From: Subsaxibacter sp. CAU 1640
GTDB taxonomy: Bacteria > Bacteroidota > Bacteroidia > Flavobacteriales > Flavobacteriaceae
Reading direction: 5' to 3'
NCBI RefSeq assembly: GCF_023156585.1
Contig: NZ_JALNMI010000001.1
Location: 806,001 to 870,000 of the forward strand
DNA: 64,000 bases
The notes under the pieces are model-generated. The model did not search any database and was not told the DNA's origin. It saw only the letters and a list, made by a program, of their open reading frames with translations. The translations under genes were made by a program, and so were the position numbers. This document shows, in pieces, positions 45,084-55,060 of the stretch (within the stretch, counting starts at the first letter, position 1; every line of letters begins with the position of its first letter).

Positions 45084-46040
45084 TTACAATTCCTTTAGAT
45101 ATTGAATTAAAAATGCAATGGCAACACTGACCATAAGACCAATGTTCACTTTCCCGAGGTCCTTTGCAATGATGATGTAGGTGTATTTTATCTTTTTCTT
45201 GTTCAAAAAATAGGTGATGGCCAACTCTCGACCTGCTAAAATTCCAATAAAAACCCAAGTGGTACTCATCGGAATCGAATTGAGATTACCAAAAACAAAA
45301 AGGAAAACACCATAAATCAAATCAATAATTGTTGCAGAGCGAATGTTCTTTGTATTGGCTTTCTGATTGACAATTTCTTGAATTTTCCCTCCACGTTTTC
45401 TGAAAATATAAGCCATAATCAACAAGATGACTGCCAAGGAAATCAATAATTCTTCCAATGCCAATTGTCTCGGGAGAAAGACAAAAATATTTGCAAAATC
45501 CTGTATGAGCCATTGCGACCACAAAAAACCTGTAGAAAACCATTGTGCAACGAGCCAGTAGTGTTTCTTTTTGTTTTTATCGAGTTTTTCAATGGCAAAA
45601 GGTGATTCAAGCTTTCGTGTGATGACGACATAAACAATGATTGCAAAAACAAATGACAATGCATACCCGTAAACCGATTTCAAAATCATTTTTTCAATTA
45701 CAACTCCAGAAGAAAAAACACTCAAAATCATAAAAGTAGTGCTCACCGGAATTCCCATTCTGGTAATGATAAGCAATATTACAGGAGCTAGCAGATACCA
45801 CCATTCCATATATTCTGGTAATGGAATTGTGTTCAATCGTCCGTAAGACACATCACCACCATTCGTGGACCATCCGTAAAATAGTGTAGCAGTGAGAATG
45901 CTTATGGCAAACAGCCAGAGCCACCACCATTTTACCTTAAAATTTGAAGAAATGAACGTGCCAAGGGTTTGAATGACATCGTTTGCAATCACGGCATAAG
46001 CCGAGATAATAAAACCTAGATAAGCTATTGCCGTTTCCAT
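45084..46040 (-). CDS. PiT-like inorganic phosphate/cation transporter
   Basis: I start at the ATG at 46040 (318 aa); the frame continues 29 codons upstream but those residues do not look like a transporter start. About nine membrane helices. The repeated PiT signature appears as AYAVIANDVIQTLGTFI near the N-terminus and GIPVSTTFMI and SIPMSTTWVF further on, close to the GANDVANA and P(V/M)STT motifs of PiT permeases. It differs enough from housekeeping PitA that the ion is uncertain. Its start is about 130 bases from a divergent small gene. Confidence 0.8.
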   Translation of the reverse strand: METAIAYLGFIISAYAVIANDVIQTLGTFISSNFKVKWWWLWLFAISILTATLFYGWSTNGGDVSYGRLNTIPLPEYMEWWYLLAPVILLIITRMGIPVSTTFMILSVFSSGVVIEKMILKSVYGYALSFVFAIIVYVVITRKLESPFAIEKLDKNKKKHYWLVAQWFSTGFLWSQWLIQDFANIFVFLPRQLALEELLISLAVILLIMAYIFRKRGGKIQEIVNQKANTKNIRSATIIDLIYGVFLFVFGNLNSIPMSTTWVFIGILAGRELAITYFLNKKKIKYTYIIIAKDLGKVNIGLMVSVAIAFLIQYLKEL

Positions 46041-46173
46041 AGATATGGAATAAAAATGATGGCAAATGTAACTGATTTCATCGTTCGCTGATGACGTCGA
46101 GATGAAATTAATTTTACTCTTTATCAAAAATTTAACATTGATATTTATACATTTGTCACCTAATCTATTGTAG

Positions 46174-46518
46174 ATGTTCGGCTTTAAGAGTTTAATTCTT
46201 AATCTTTTTGCAGGTTTGGTGTTGATGTTGAATCAAGGCCAAGCGACGATTCCTCATTCACAAGGGTCGGAAAATGAAGCCAGCATCACCACAAACGATT
46301 ATAAAGGCGCTGCCATAATTGAGTCTGGCACTCATCTTTATCAAATTTTAGATAGCTCACAAAATTCAAAACTACCTTTTGCAAGGTTTTTTGAGGCCCA
46401 AATACAAGCATCAGCTAGTGCTCACGAACCAACTTTATTGTACTTCTCCATCGGTAACGCTATCGAAGTGGAGTTTACTTCAACAGCTATCATTTTTCCA
46501 TTCCACTGTTTTACATAA
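46174..46518 (+). CDS. Hypothetical secreted protein (114 aa)
   Basis: 114 residues with a hydrophobic N-terminus (FKSLILNLFAGLVLMLN) compatible with a signal peptide or membrane anchor, then a polar stretch and a hydrophobic C-terminus. No family recognised. Divergent from the PiT-like gene. Confidence 0.6.
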   Translation: MFGFKSLILNLFAGLVLMLNQGQATIPHSQGSENEASITTNDYKGAAIIESGTHLYQILDSSQNSKLPFARFFEAQIQASASAHEPTLLYFSIGNAIEVEFTSTAIIFPFHCFT

Positions 46519-46619
46519 TTTGAAATCGTACATAAACGGTTTTTGAGAAGTGTTTCCAAGTCTTTTGTAGGAAACGTGCTCTATTCAATATTCAAATTAT
46601 AATTTAAAATATCAAAAAA

Positions 46620-47123
46620 ATGGAAATATCAGAATGGGTGATAACAATGCTTATCACTGTGTTAAGTTTATTCCCTTTTGTGTGGTTCACATATTTGGGA
46701 AAAAAGAGAATGTCTAAAGGAAAAAAAGCAATCAATGAATTGACAAATGCTCAAAATCTGAACTTCAATGTCAAGGAACAGTGGAACAATAGTTTTATTG
46801 GGATTGATGAGCAACAGAAAGTGCTATTTTATGCGAAAGTGAAATCAACAGAAAATGAATCGCTTCGCATTGATTTGAACAAAGTCAAATTATGTAAAAT
46901 TCACAAGGAAGTGAGAGAATTCAAAAGAGAAAAGAAGGTAGAATCTGAATTGCAAAAGCTCGATTTGGAACTCGAACTTTATGGAAAATCTAATCTTACT
47001 GTCAATCTATACGACATCGACGATAATCTTTCGGAAGATTTTGAGATGAAACGTGCGGAATTGTGGCAAAAACTTATTTTCAAAAACATTCCCAAAATGA
47101 CAGCCAGTAGTTCTGCTGCTTAA
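46620..47123 (+). CDS. Hypothetical single-pass membrane protein (167 aa)
   Basis: 167 residues. One N-terminal membrane helix (WVITMLITVLSLFPFVWF) followed by a basic stretch and a cytoplasmic domain with strands and a Lys/Glu-rich helix. No known domain. A terminator follows directly. Confidence 0.72.
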   Translation: MEISEWVITMLITVLSLFPFVWFTYLGKKRMSKGKKAINELTNAQNLNFNVKEQWNNSFIGIDEQQKVLFYAKVKSTENESLRIDLNKVKLCKIHKEVREFKREKKVESELQKLDLELELYGKSNLTVNLYDIDDNLSEDFEMKRAELWQKLIFKNIPKMTASSSAA

Positions 47124-47143
47124 TTAGAACTGAATTTAAATGA

Positions 47144-47180
47144 AAAAAATCCCAAAACGATGTGTGTTTGGGATTTTTTT
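47144..47180 (+). terminator. Terminator after the 167-aa membrane protein
   Basis: Stem aatcccaaaac / gtttgggatt with a short loop and seven T, about 25 bases after the stop codon. Confidence 0.85.
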
Positions 47181-47295
47181 ATTTGACAAATAACGAATTC
47201 TAAATCATCTCAAACGAATACTAAATCCGCTCCAATAGGCCGAACAGTAGCTGGTACATTTGATGAAAATCAAATAATCATTAATACTGTTCAAG

Positions 47296-49455
47296 ATGAA
47301 AACAATACTATTACTATTCACATTTTTCTTTACAATTGGAGTTTTTTCTCAACAATCTAATGCCAGTCCATATCTCGAAGTTCTATCAGAAAATGCCAAT
47401 ATTCCATTAAAAGAAAGTAAAGCGAAGGTCGAAATATCAGGAACAATTGCTCACGTAAAACTCACTCAAATCTATCAAAACAAAAGTGCATCCGCTATTG
47501 AGGCAAAATATGTTTTTCCTATGTCTACGCAAGCTGCTGTTCATAATATGACAATGAAAATTGGCGAAAGAATTGTCAATGCCAAAATATTTGAAAAACA
47601 GCAAGCTGAAAAGGTCTATAACGATGCTGTTAAGGAAGGAAAGCGAGCCGCAAAATTGGATGAAGCTCGACCGAATGTTTTTCAGATGAAGGTAGGCAAT
47701 ATTATGCCAGGCGATGAGATTGCAATCGACATTTATTATACAGAAATGCTAGTACCTGTCAATGGCGAATATCAATTCGTAGCTCCTGGTGTTGTCGGGC
47801 CACGTTTTACAGGTGAAAGTTCATCGAATGAAGAAGCTTTTAATACGCCATACACTAAAAAAGGCATTGCAGACACCTTCAGGTTTGACCTACAAGTAAG
47901 TATTAATGCAGGAATGATGATTCAAAATGTCAGTAGTCCATCGCATAAAATCAATGTTAACTATTTGAATGATAACGCTTCATTTGTGTATTTGTCAAAA
48001 AGCAATACAAATCCTGCCAATCGAGATTTTATCCTGAATTATAGTTTAAGGGGAAAAGAAATTCAATCTGGATTGTTGTTGTATGAACATAACGACGAAA
48101 AGTTTTTTGCCTATGTGATTGAACCTAGTCAGAAAGTGACCATGGAGCAATTACCATCACGAGAATATTTATTTATTGTGGATGTTTCTGGTTCTATGAA
48201 CGGATATCCATTGGACGTTGCAAAAGAGTTGATGCGTAATTTGCTTTGCAATCTACAACCAATGGACACTTTTAATGTGCAATTGTTCGCTTCAAGTTCA
48301 ACAATATTTAGTGAATCGCCAGTATTTGCTACCAATACAAATGTTGAAAACGCCATAAGATTTTTATCAAACGGTCAAGGTGGAGGTGGCACTGAACTTA
48401 TCAATGCATTGAACACTGCGTATCAACTTCCGAGGAAAGACCAAGGAAGCGCTCGCTCTATGGTTGTGATTACCGATGGTTATGTGAATGTTGAAAAAGA
48501 AGCATTTCAGCTCATTGGCAACAATCTTGATAAATCAAATGTTTTTACGTTTGGAATTGGTTCAAGTGTCAATCGTTATATCATTGAAGGTATGGCGAAG
48601 GTTTCCAACAGTCAATCTTTCATAGCCACAACTTATGAAGATGCCAGAAAAGTGGCAGAGGAATTTAAAACCTACATTCAATTACCATTATTGACACAGG
48701 TAAAACTGGAAGCGAAAGATTTTGAAATTTATGATGTACAACCTTCAAGTATTTCAGATGTGTTTGCGTCTCGTCCAACGATGGTTTTCGGAAAATATAA
48801 AGGTGAAGCCAAAGGCAAAATAATTGTAACTGGTTATCAAGGGCGTAAAAAAATTAAACAAGTTTATGATGTTGCCGACGGCGATTTGAGTAAAAACAAC
48901 AAAGCGTTGCGCTATCTCTGGGCACGCAAAAAAATAGAACAACTGGATGATTATGCGACTTCATTTAATGACGATGTGAAGGAGGAAGTCATCAGTTTGG
49001 GTTTGCAGTATAATCTTGCAACACGTTTTACATCTTTTGTTGCGGTTGATGAAGAAATTGTGAACGCTGATGGCAAATTAAAAACGGTCAAACAGCCGCT
49101 TCCAATGCCTGCAAATGTTGAAAATTCTGCCGTAGGTGCAGCAGGAGATATTTCAAATGTTTCAAAATATGCTAAATCATTCAAGATTGAAATTATCGAT
49201 AACTTCAAATCAAAAACCCAAGAAAGACAATTTCAATTATGGTTCAAGGCGAATTATTCTGTGCTGATAAAAAAGGCTTTAAAATCCAATTCTAAATTGA
49301 GGATTGAATTCCATGAAAATGGCAGCATCAAAAGTGTCGAAGTCTGGAAAAATGAGAATTGGCAAGAAGATTCACAGCTTACAAATGATTTTAAAAATGT
49401 TGAAACAAAACATTCTAACGTCATAATTCCTACGCTTATTGAGGTGAGTTTTTAG
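47296..49455 (+). CDS. VIT and von Willebrand A domain protein
   Basis: 719 residues. Signal peptide (ending GVFSQ), then a VIT domain (about 25-160; VEISGTIAHVKLTQIYQN and YVFPMS), a vWA domain (about 285-460) with an intact MIDAS motif DVSGSM and later TDGYV, and a C-terminal region. The layout matches inter-alpha-trypsin-inhibitor-like proteins. Likely an exported, metal-dependent adhesion or interaction protein. Partner unknown. Confidence 0.92.
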   Translation: MKTILLLFTFFFTIGVFSQQSNASPYLEVLSENANIPLKESKAKVEISGTIAHVKLTQIYQNKSASAIEAKYVFPMSTQAAVHNMTMKIGERIVNAKIFEKQQAEKVYNDAVKEGKRAAKLDEARPNVFQMKVGNIMPGDEIAIDIYYTEMLVPVNGEYQFVAPGVVGPRFTGESSSNEEAFNTPYTKKGIADTFRFDLQVSINAGMMIQNVSSPSHKINVNYLNDNASFVYLSKSNTNPANRDFILNYSLRGKEIQSGLLLYEHNDEKFFAYVIEPSQKVTMEQLPSREYLFIVDVSGSMNGYPLDVAKELMRNLLCNLQPMDTFNVQLFASSSTIFSESPVFATNTNVENAIRFLSNGQGGGGTELINALNTAYQLPRKDQGSARSMVVITDGYVNVEKEAFQLIGNNLDKSNVFTFGIGSSVNRYIIEGMAKVSNSQSFIATTYEDARKVAEEFKTYIQLPLLTQVKLEAKDFEIYDVQPSSISDVFASRPTMVFGKYKGEAKGKIIVTGYQGRKKIKQVYDVADGDLSKNNKALRYLWARKKIEQLDDYATSFNDDVKEEVISLGLQYNLATRFTSFVAVDEEIVNADGKLKTVKQPLPMPANVENSAVGAAGDISNVSKYAKSFKIEIIDNFKSKTQERQFQLWFKANYSVLIKKALKSNSKLRIEFHENGSIKSVEVWKNENWQEDSQLTNDFKNVETKHSNVIIPTLIEVSF

Positions 49456-49477
49456 TTAGTTGATTTAGTGTTGTTTG

Positions 49478-49512
49478 GCGCAGTCGCATTGAGTTGTGGC
49501 TGCGCTTTTTTT
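49478..49512 (+). terminator. Terminator after the VIT/vWA gene
   Basis: 11-bp stem gcgcagtcgca / tgtggctgcgc (two G-T pairs) with a short loop and seven T. Confidence 0.85.
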
Positions 49513-49646
49513 GGTTTCATAAATTTTCAGAAGTACTCGATTCTACGCTTACTAAACCAATCTCAACGAATACTAGAAGCGTCCAAATTAACATGGCATT
49601 CTCCAGTAATTTAGAGGTAGAAATCAAATAATTAAAAACGTTTATC

Positions 49647-50201
49647 ATGAAAAATACAGTCAAAATACTTATCCTGATTCTTGGAATTCAATTCATTCAT
49701 GCACAAGAATTCATGACTGATAGCACCTATTCTGTGGTCATCAGTGAACATTCAACTGATAAAGAATCTACACATTCTATCGCTTCCGTTGTGTTGACCG
49801 ATTATCCGGAAATCGTGCTGTCTTCATTTCAGGTGGAGTCTGCCAATAGAATAGAACACATCCGAGTGCAAAGCCTGAAACAGCCAGAGCTCAAAGATGT
49901 AGATGACATTATTCGGGTGGAATTATCCTATTCTGAACCCTATTTTTATACTATTTCACAATATGTATTGATAACCAATGAAGTGGAATCCATTTTATTG
50001 CCAACCATTGTGAATATTGGAGATGCATCTTCAACTTCAGAAACCATTTACGTATTCCCAAACCAAATTTTTGGTAACGTAAACAAAATCATCAAATTGG
50101 AAATTGTTTATAAAGAATCGTTCAAGGTCGATGAAGTAAACGTACTTCAAAATTATGCCTGGAATGATAGTGATTTCGGGAGTTCTGTGTCAAATTTTTA
50201 A
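49647..50201 (+). CDS. Hypothetical secreted protein (184 aa)
   Basis: 184 residues. Signal peptide (ILILGIQFIHAQ) and a beta-rich mature part without recognised domain. The next gene begins 12 bases after its stop, so the two are probably an operon. Confidence 0.75.
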   Translation: MKNTVKILILILGIQFIHAQEFMTDSTYSVVISEHSTDKESTHSIASVVLTDYPEIVLSSFQVESANRIEHIRVQSLKQPELKDVDDIIRVELSYSEPYFYTISQYVLITNEVESILLPTIVNIGDASSTSETIYVFPNQIFGNVNKIIKLEIVYKESFKVDEVNVLQNYAWNDSDFGSSVSNF

Positions 50202-50213
50202 AAGCTTTATACG

Positions 50214-51227
50214 ATGAAAAATCTAAAACTAACACTGTTGGCATTTTTGACGCTTATCGTTTCTTGTGAAAACGATGAACCAGAAAACGTGACGCAACAA
50301 ATTGACAAAATCGAGATGCAGTCTGTAGTTTTTATAACAGGCATAGATGAAGATGACAATACATTTTATAAAAATGCCAAAACCCATTTTAAACAACAAC
50401 AATTGACTATTGTTGAAGATGTCAGTTCTATTGAAGATGTTATTTTGTGGCTCAACGCCCATTACGATGGCAAAAATTATGACAATATCCATATCGTGAG
50501 TCATAGCAATGCGTGGCGAGGTATAGCATTGAGAACCTGTGAAGATGGTGAACGGATAACATTTAAGTCGCTGAAATCTGTGTCGTTCCCAAAATTTGAA
50601 AATGGTGTTTCAGATGAAACCAATATCATTTTTCATTCCTGTGGTTTGGGAGCCAATAAAGATTTGATGAAAGCCTTAAAAATTGTCTTTTCTTCTGATG
50701 TGAAGCCAAACTTATACGCTTCCGAATTTTTCAATGTTTTTGGTGGTAAATATGCTTCTCATTACTTGGCGCAGCCATTTTACGTGTTTTATCCAACTGC
50801 ACATTCACCAGGAAATATAACGCTTTCAGATGAAATTGCACATTCATATCCGAGCGTTTCCATCGATTGGTTGACAGCTTTGGAAACAAGAAAAGAGACA
50901 GAAGCTGGCGTGCCGTATTCATATCGCTTTAATATTCCTGTGAATTGGGATATCATTTTTGATGATGTCAGCGACATTCCAGAATTGACTTCGGCCGATG
51001 ATATTATGGATTTCATTCTTGAAAATGAAGATTTGTCAATGGCTTTGTATGAATTGGGAATTCCGATGGACAAGTTTCGTTGGGACAGTATAAGCCTTGA
51101 AAATGTGTTGACCATTAAAGGAAAAACTACAGTTTTGTGTGTTTTGAATCCTGTGATGGATACGTATGTTCCGGCAGAATATTCCATTCCTGATATCGAA
51201 CATCCTAGACTATACACCAAATTTTAA
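50214..51227 (+). CDS. Lipoprotein with a caspase-like (clan CD) His/Cys pair
   Basis: 337 residues. Lipobox TLIVSCEN puts Cys18 at the mature end. Residues 35-150 show a strand-helix layout ending in IHIVSHSNAW (His97) and NIIFHSCGLG (Cys143). A hydrophobic strand-SH followed by a strand-xxC-x-G spacing of about 46 residues is the pattern of caspase/gingipain-like peptidases. I do not recognise the family, and the C-terminal half is unassigned. It pairs with the preceding secreted-protein gene. Confidence 0.72.
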   Translation: MKNLKLTLLAFLTLIVSCENDEPENVTQQIDKIEMQSVVFITGIDEDDNTFYKNAKTHFKQQQLTIVEDVSSIEDVILWLNAHYDGKNYDNIHIVSHSNAWRGIALRTCEDGERITFKSLKSVSFPKFENGVSDETNIIFHSCGLGANKDLMKALKIVFSSDVKPNLYASEFFNVFGGKYASHYLAQPFYVFYPTAHSPGNITLSDEIAHSYPSVSIDWLTALETRKETEAGVPYSYRFNIPVNWDIIFDDVSDIPELTSADDIMDFILENEDLSMALYELGIPMDKFRWDSISLENVLTIKGKTTVLCVLNPVMDTYVPAEYSIPDIEHPRLYTKF

Positions 51228-51275
51228 AGCATACGCACTAACTTTAGTTATATTTGTTTCAAGCAGTTCAATTCG

Positions 51276-54200
51276 ATGACCATTTCCTTTAGAGCATATT
51301 TATTTTTCTTGATTCTCGTAAACATCACGTTTACGGCTTTTTGTCAAAATAATGAATTGCGCTCTTACACACTCGAAGATGGTTTGCCTCAATCGCAAGT
51401 GTACGCCATTGTTCAGGATGATATAGGCTATTTATGGTTAGGAACTCAAGGTGGAGGTTTAGCACGTTTTGATGGTGAAAATTTTAAAATTTTTGATGAG
51501 AGTGATGGATTGGAATCTAATTATGTAAACGATTTATTTTTCGCCAAAGATTCGTTGTTCATAGCAACAAGAAGAGGGCTTTCCATAAGAAATCACGCCA
51601 GATTTGATAACTATTCATTGCCAGAAATCATCACGATTTTTGGACAAAATGGTCAAAATTATTTCGGCACCAAAACAGGCATTTATAGGTTTTCCAAAAA
51701 CAATGATGTTGTAAAGCTGAAATTTCATTCGTTAGTGGATGAGGCTCAAATCAATTCAATATTATTTGATGGTTCCAGTTTTTGGATAGCCAGTAACAAA
51801 GGACTTTTCAAGTGTGATACACTAGCTGGAAATGCTGTTGTAGAGGTTTATGACACTCACAATTTTACCTCTTTGGTTCAAGTAGATTCTAAATTAATCG
51901 CTTCAACATTCATCAATGGCATTTTAGTTCTCGACCTCAATTCAAAGAAGGAAGTTTGGATTGAAGAGTTGCAGCGTATCAATTCACTTTCACTAATAAA
52001 AAACCAACTTTGGGTATCGTCGGACAATGATGGTTTCACTGTTTTGGATGTTGAAAACTTTCAGATTCAAAAACAAATAGGGATTCGTTCAGGTCTTACA
52101 GTTTCCCATATTCGCGAATGTATGACTGATAACCAAGGAAGTATTTGGATTGCTACCAGTGGTGGCGGACTGTATAAATATTTCCAGAATGAATTTATCC
52201 ATTTTGATAAAGACACAGGGCTCAATGGCAATCGGGTTTATGCGGTTCACAATGCAACATCTGGTCTTTGGATTTCAAATTCTGAAGAAGGTTTGGTTAA
52301 AATTGATGGTTTTGGAATTCATCCCATTGAAAAAATCCAAGGATTCAATGATGTGAAAATCAAAACCATCGCAAGTGATGACGATGGAAATATCTGGTCA
52401 GGTTCAGATGGCAAAGGCTTGGTTTTTAGGCAAACAACAACGCGAGATAGCTTGATGATAAAAGCTCAAAGTCTGCAAAATATTCAAATCGACACCATCA
52501 AAGTACCAACAGTAAAAAATCATTTGTTTAACACCTCAAATGGTTTTCCTTCGGATTGGATTCGTCAAATTCTAGTTCGAAATGATACGGTTTGGGTAGC
52601 GACGTACAGCGATGGAATCGTTAAAATGATGTTTGATAAAGAATCATCAAAAATCAATATCCTTAAGATATTCGGACAGAAAGAAGGTATTTCAGATTTG
52701 TTGCTGAAAGATATGAAAGTGGATGGAAAAGGTCGAATTTGGTACAGTACTCAAAACGGTCATTTGGGATATATAGAGAATAACAACGTCAACGAGTTAG
52801 GCCAAGTTTTGGAAGACAAAACAGCGATTAATTCATTAGTGTTCAAAAATAATTTGCTGTTCTTGGGTACTGCAGGAAATGGCGTTTGGATGACTGACAT
52901 CCAAGAGAAAATGAACTTGAAGAAATTGTCTGGAGATAAATCTTTGACTTCCAAAAATATATATCAGCTGATTTTTGATAACGAAAATCATCTATGGGTT
53001 GGGTCAGAAAAAGGCGTTGATAAAGTTGTTTTAAATCAGGAACAGAAGATTGTAGATGTGTTTCACTTTGGAAGAAACGATGGTTTTTTAGGAATCGAAA
53101 CCTGTCTGAATGCTGTTGATATTGATAATGAAGGCAATCTTTGGTTTGGCGCCTTGTACGGTTTGACCAAATATGAAGCAACTCAAGAACAAGAGGAAAC
53201 GTCTGTGAAGCCGAAAATAGATTTTGAATCGATTGAAGTGGCTTATAAACCGATAGATTCTTTGTCGTACTACACGTCGCAATCATCAGAAAGGATATTG
53301 CAGTTGGATTCAAATCAAAATCAAATCTCTTTTACGTATCGTACTGTGGATATCAATCATCCCAAGGACATCGAGTATCGGTTTAAGTTGAATGATGGTC
53401 CGTGGAGTCCTTGGTCCGAGAGCAATCAGCAGAATTTGGCTGGTTTGGGTTATGGAACTCACACGTTTATGGTTCAATCCAGAAACTACCGCTGGGAACA
53501 AAGTGAACCGATTGCATTTTCATTTTTCATAGAAACACCTTTATATCAAAAAGTATGGTTTCAATGGCTTGTGATTGCTACTGTCTTGCTGATTGTGCTT
53601 TGGTTTGTTTGGAATTATTTGAAACGTATCAAAAGGAAAAATTCCGAAGAAAAAGCGCGTTTGGAGCTTCAAAACCATTTGTTGTCACTGGAGCATAAAG
53701 CGTTGCAATTGCAGATGAATCCTCATTTCATTTTTAATGTGTTGAATGGAATCAAAGCAATGGGCGAAAGCAATCCGCAGAAGATGAATACAACGGTCAA
53801 CACTTTTGCAACCTTGTTACGAGAGATTTTAAACAATTCCAGAAAGGATACCATAACGTTAGAGCAAGAAATAAAAACACTAACGCATTATATTGAAGTA
53901 GAGCAGTTGATGTCTTCAAAACCGTTTCAATATGAGATAGAAGTTGAGTCCGATATTGATAAGGAAGAAATCTTAATTCCGCCGATGTTGATTCAACCTT
54001 TTGTTGAAAACGCCATTCGCCACGGAATCTTAAAAGGTTCGCGAGAAGGTGAATTAAAAGTGATTTTCAAGGTTGAAAATGAATGGTTAAAGTGCACGAT
54101 TATAGATAATGGACTTGGCATTTTCTATTCGCAAAATTCTAAAACCGCCACAGATCATCAATCTATGGCGTTGACCGTTACCAAAGAACGCATTGAGTCT

Positions 54201-54302
54201 TTGGCAGGAAAAGACACCTTGATGATGGAAGAAATCAAATCAAATGACCTAATTTTAGGAACCAAAATCAGCTTTCAAATTCCGTTAAAAACAGATTTTT
54301 AA
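51276..54302 (+). CDS. Two-component propeller sensor histidine kinase
   Basis: 1008 residues. Signal peptide; two 7-bladed Reg_prop propellers with repeated GYLWLGTQGGGL, GSIWIATSGGGL and NLWFGALYG motifs (25-640); a Y_Y_Y domain (about 675-755); one membrane helix (WLVIATVLLIVLWFVW); and a LytS-type HisKA/ATPase region with His817 in LQMNPHFIFN and DNGLGI. It senses an extracytoplasmic ligand, unknown. The LytTR regulator starts 3 bases after its stop, and they should form one system. Confidence 0.94.
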   Translation: MTISFRAYLFFLILVNITFTAFCQNNELRSYTLEDGLPQSQVYAIVQDDIGYLWLGTQGGGLARFDGENFKIFDESDGLESNYVNDLFFAKDSLFIATRRGLSIRNHARFDNYSLPEIITIFGQNGQNYFGTKTGIYRFSKNNDVVKLKFHSLVDEAQINSILFDGSSFWIASNKGLFKCDTLAGNAVVEVYDTHNFTSLVQVDSKLIASTFINGILVLDLNSKKEVWIEELQRINSLSLIKNQLWVSSDNDGFTVLDVENFQIQKQIGIRSGLTVSHIRECMTDNQGSIWIATSGGGLYKYFQNEFIHFDKDTGLNGNRVYAVHNATSGLWISNSEEGLVKIDGFGIHPIEKIQGFNDVKIKTIASDDDGNIWSGSDGKGLVFRQTTTRDSLMIKAQSLQNIQIDTIKVPTVKNHLFNTSNGFPSDWIRQILVRNDTVWVATYSDGIVKMMFDKESSKINILKIFGQKEGISDLLLKDMKVDGKGRIWYSTQNGHLGYIENNNVNELGQVLEDKTAINSLVFKNNLLFLGTAGNGVWMTDIQEKMNLKKLSGDKSLTSKNIYQLIFDNENHLWVGSEKGVDKVVLNQEQKIVDVFHFGRNDGFLGIETCLNAVDIDNEGNLWFGALYGLTKYEATQEQEETSVKPKIDFESIEVAYKPIDSLSYYTSQSSERILQLDSNQNQISFTYRTVDINHPKDIEYRFKLNDGPWSPWSESNQQNLAGLGYGTHTFMVQSRNYRWEQSEPIAFSFFIETPLYQKVWFQWLVIATVLLIVLWFVWNYLKRIKRKNSEEKARLELQNHLLSLEHKALQLQMNPHFIFNVLNGIKAMGESNPQKMNTTVNTFATLLREILNNSRKDTITLEQEIKTLTHYIEVEQLMSSKPFQYEIEVESDIDKEEILIPPMLIQPFVENAIRHGILKGSREGELKVIFKVENEWLKCTIIDNGLGIFYSQNSKTATDHQSMALTVTKERIESLAGKDTLMMEEIKSNDLILGTKISFQIPLKTDF

Positions 54303-54305
54303 ACT

Positions 54306-55058
54306 ATGCCTACAGCCATCATCATCGAAGATAATCCTGATGCACTTCAACTTTTGAAGCGTGATATTGAAACACATCATCCCGAAATAGAGGTCATCAA
54401 TACTGCTCAAAGTGTAGTGGAAGCTGCGAAAATCCTACGAAAATCCCAACCTGACATCTTGTTTCTGGATATTATGCTTGGTGATGGAACTGGGTTTGAT
54501 ATTTTGGAAATCTTTCCAGATTTGACCAGTAAAATCATATTCGTCACAGCCAGTGATGAATTTGCAATTCGTGCGTTTAAGTTCGCCGCAATTGACTATG
54601 TTTTGAAACCTTATTCTGAAGAAGATTTGGATAATGCCATTAAACGTGCGAAATCACAACTACATCCAGACAAGGAACGTTTTGATATTTTAAAGAAAAC
54701 ATTGGCTTCTCCTGAAGCAAAACCCGATAAAATTTCGTTGCACACCTTGGACAAAATCATCATCGTGAGTCTGGAAGATATCATTAGATGTGAAGCAGAT
54801 AGCAACAACACCATTTTTTATCTGAAGGATAATCAGAAAGTATTTGTAACCAAAACACTCAAGTATTTTGCCGATATGTTGGACCATCATAATTTCTTAC
54901 GGGTTCATCAAAGCCATTTGGTAAATATGCAGTCCATCAGTGCATTTATCAAAACCGATGGTGGTTATTTACTGTTGAAAAACAAAGAAACCGTTCCTGT
55001 TTCTGTCAGGAAAAAATCTGAAGTCGTGGAAATTTTGGACCGAATGCATCGGTCGTAA
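54306..55058 (+). CDS. LytTR-family response regulator
   Basis: 250 residues. Receiver domain (1-125) with acidic E8/D9, phospho-acceptor Asp55 in ILFLDIMLGDG and Lys in YVLKPY, then a LytTR DNA-binding domain (145-245; HNFLRVHQSHLVNM). Partner of the propeller kinase upstream. It ends 2 bases before the stop of the converging tex gene. Confidence 0.95.
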   Translation: MPTAIIIEDNPDALQLLKRDIETHHPEIEVINTAQSVVEAAKILRKSQPDILFLDIMLGDGTGFDILEIFPDLTSKIIFVTASDEFAIRAFKFAAIDYVLKPYSEEDLDNAIKRAKSQLHPDKERFDILKKTLASPEAKPDKISLHTLDKIIIVSLEDIIRCEADSNNTIFYLKDNQKVFVTKTLKYFADMLDHHNFLRVHQSHLVNMQSISAFIKTDGGYLLLKNKETVPVSVRKKSEVVEILDRMHRS

Positions 55059-55060
55059 AA

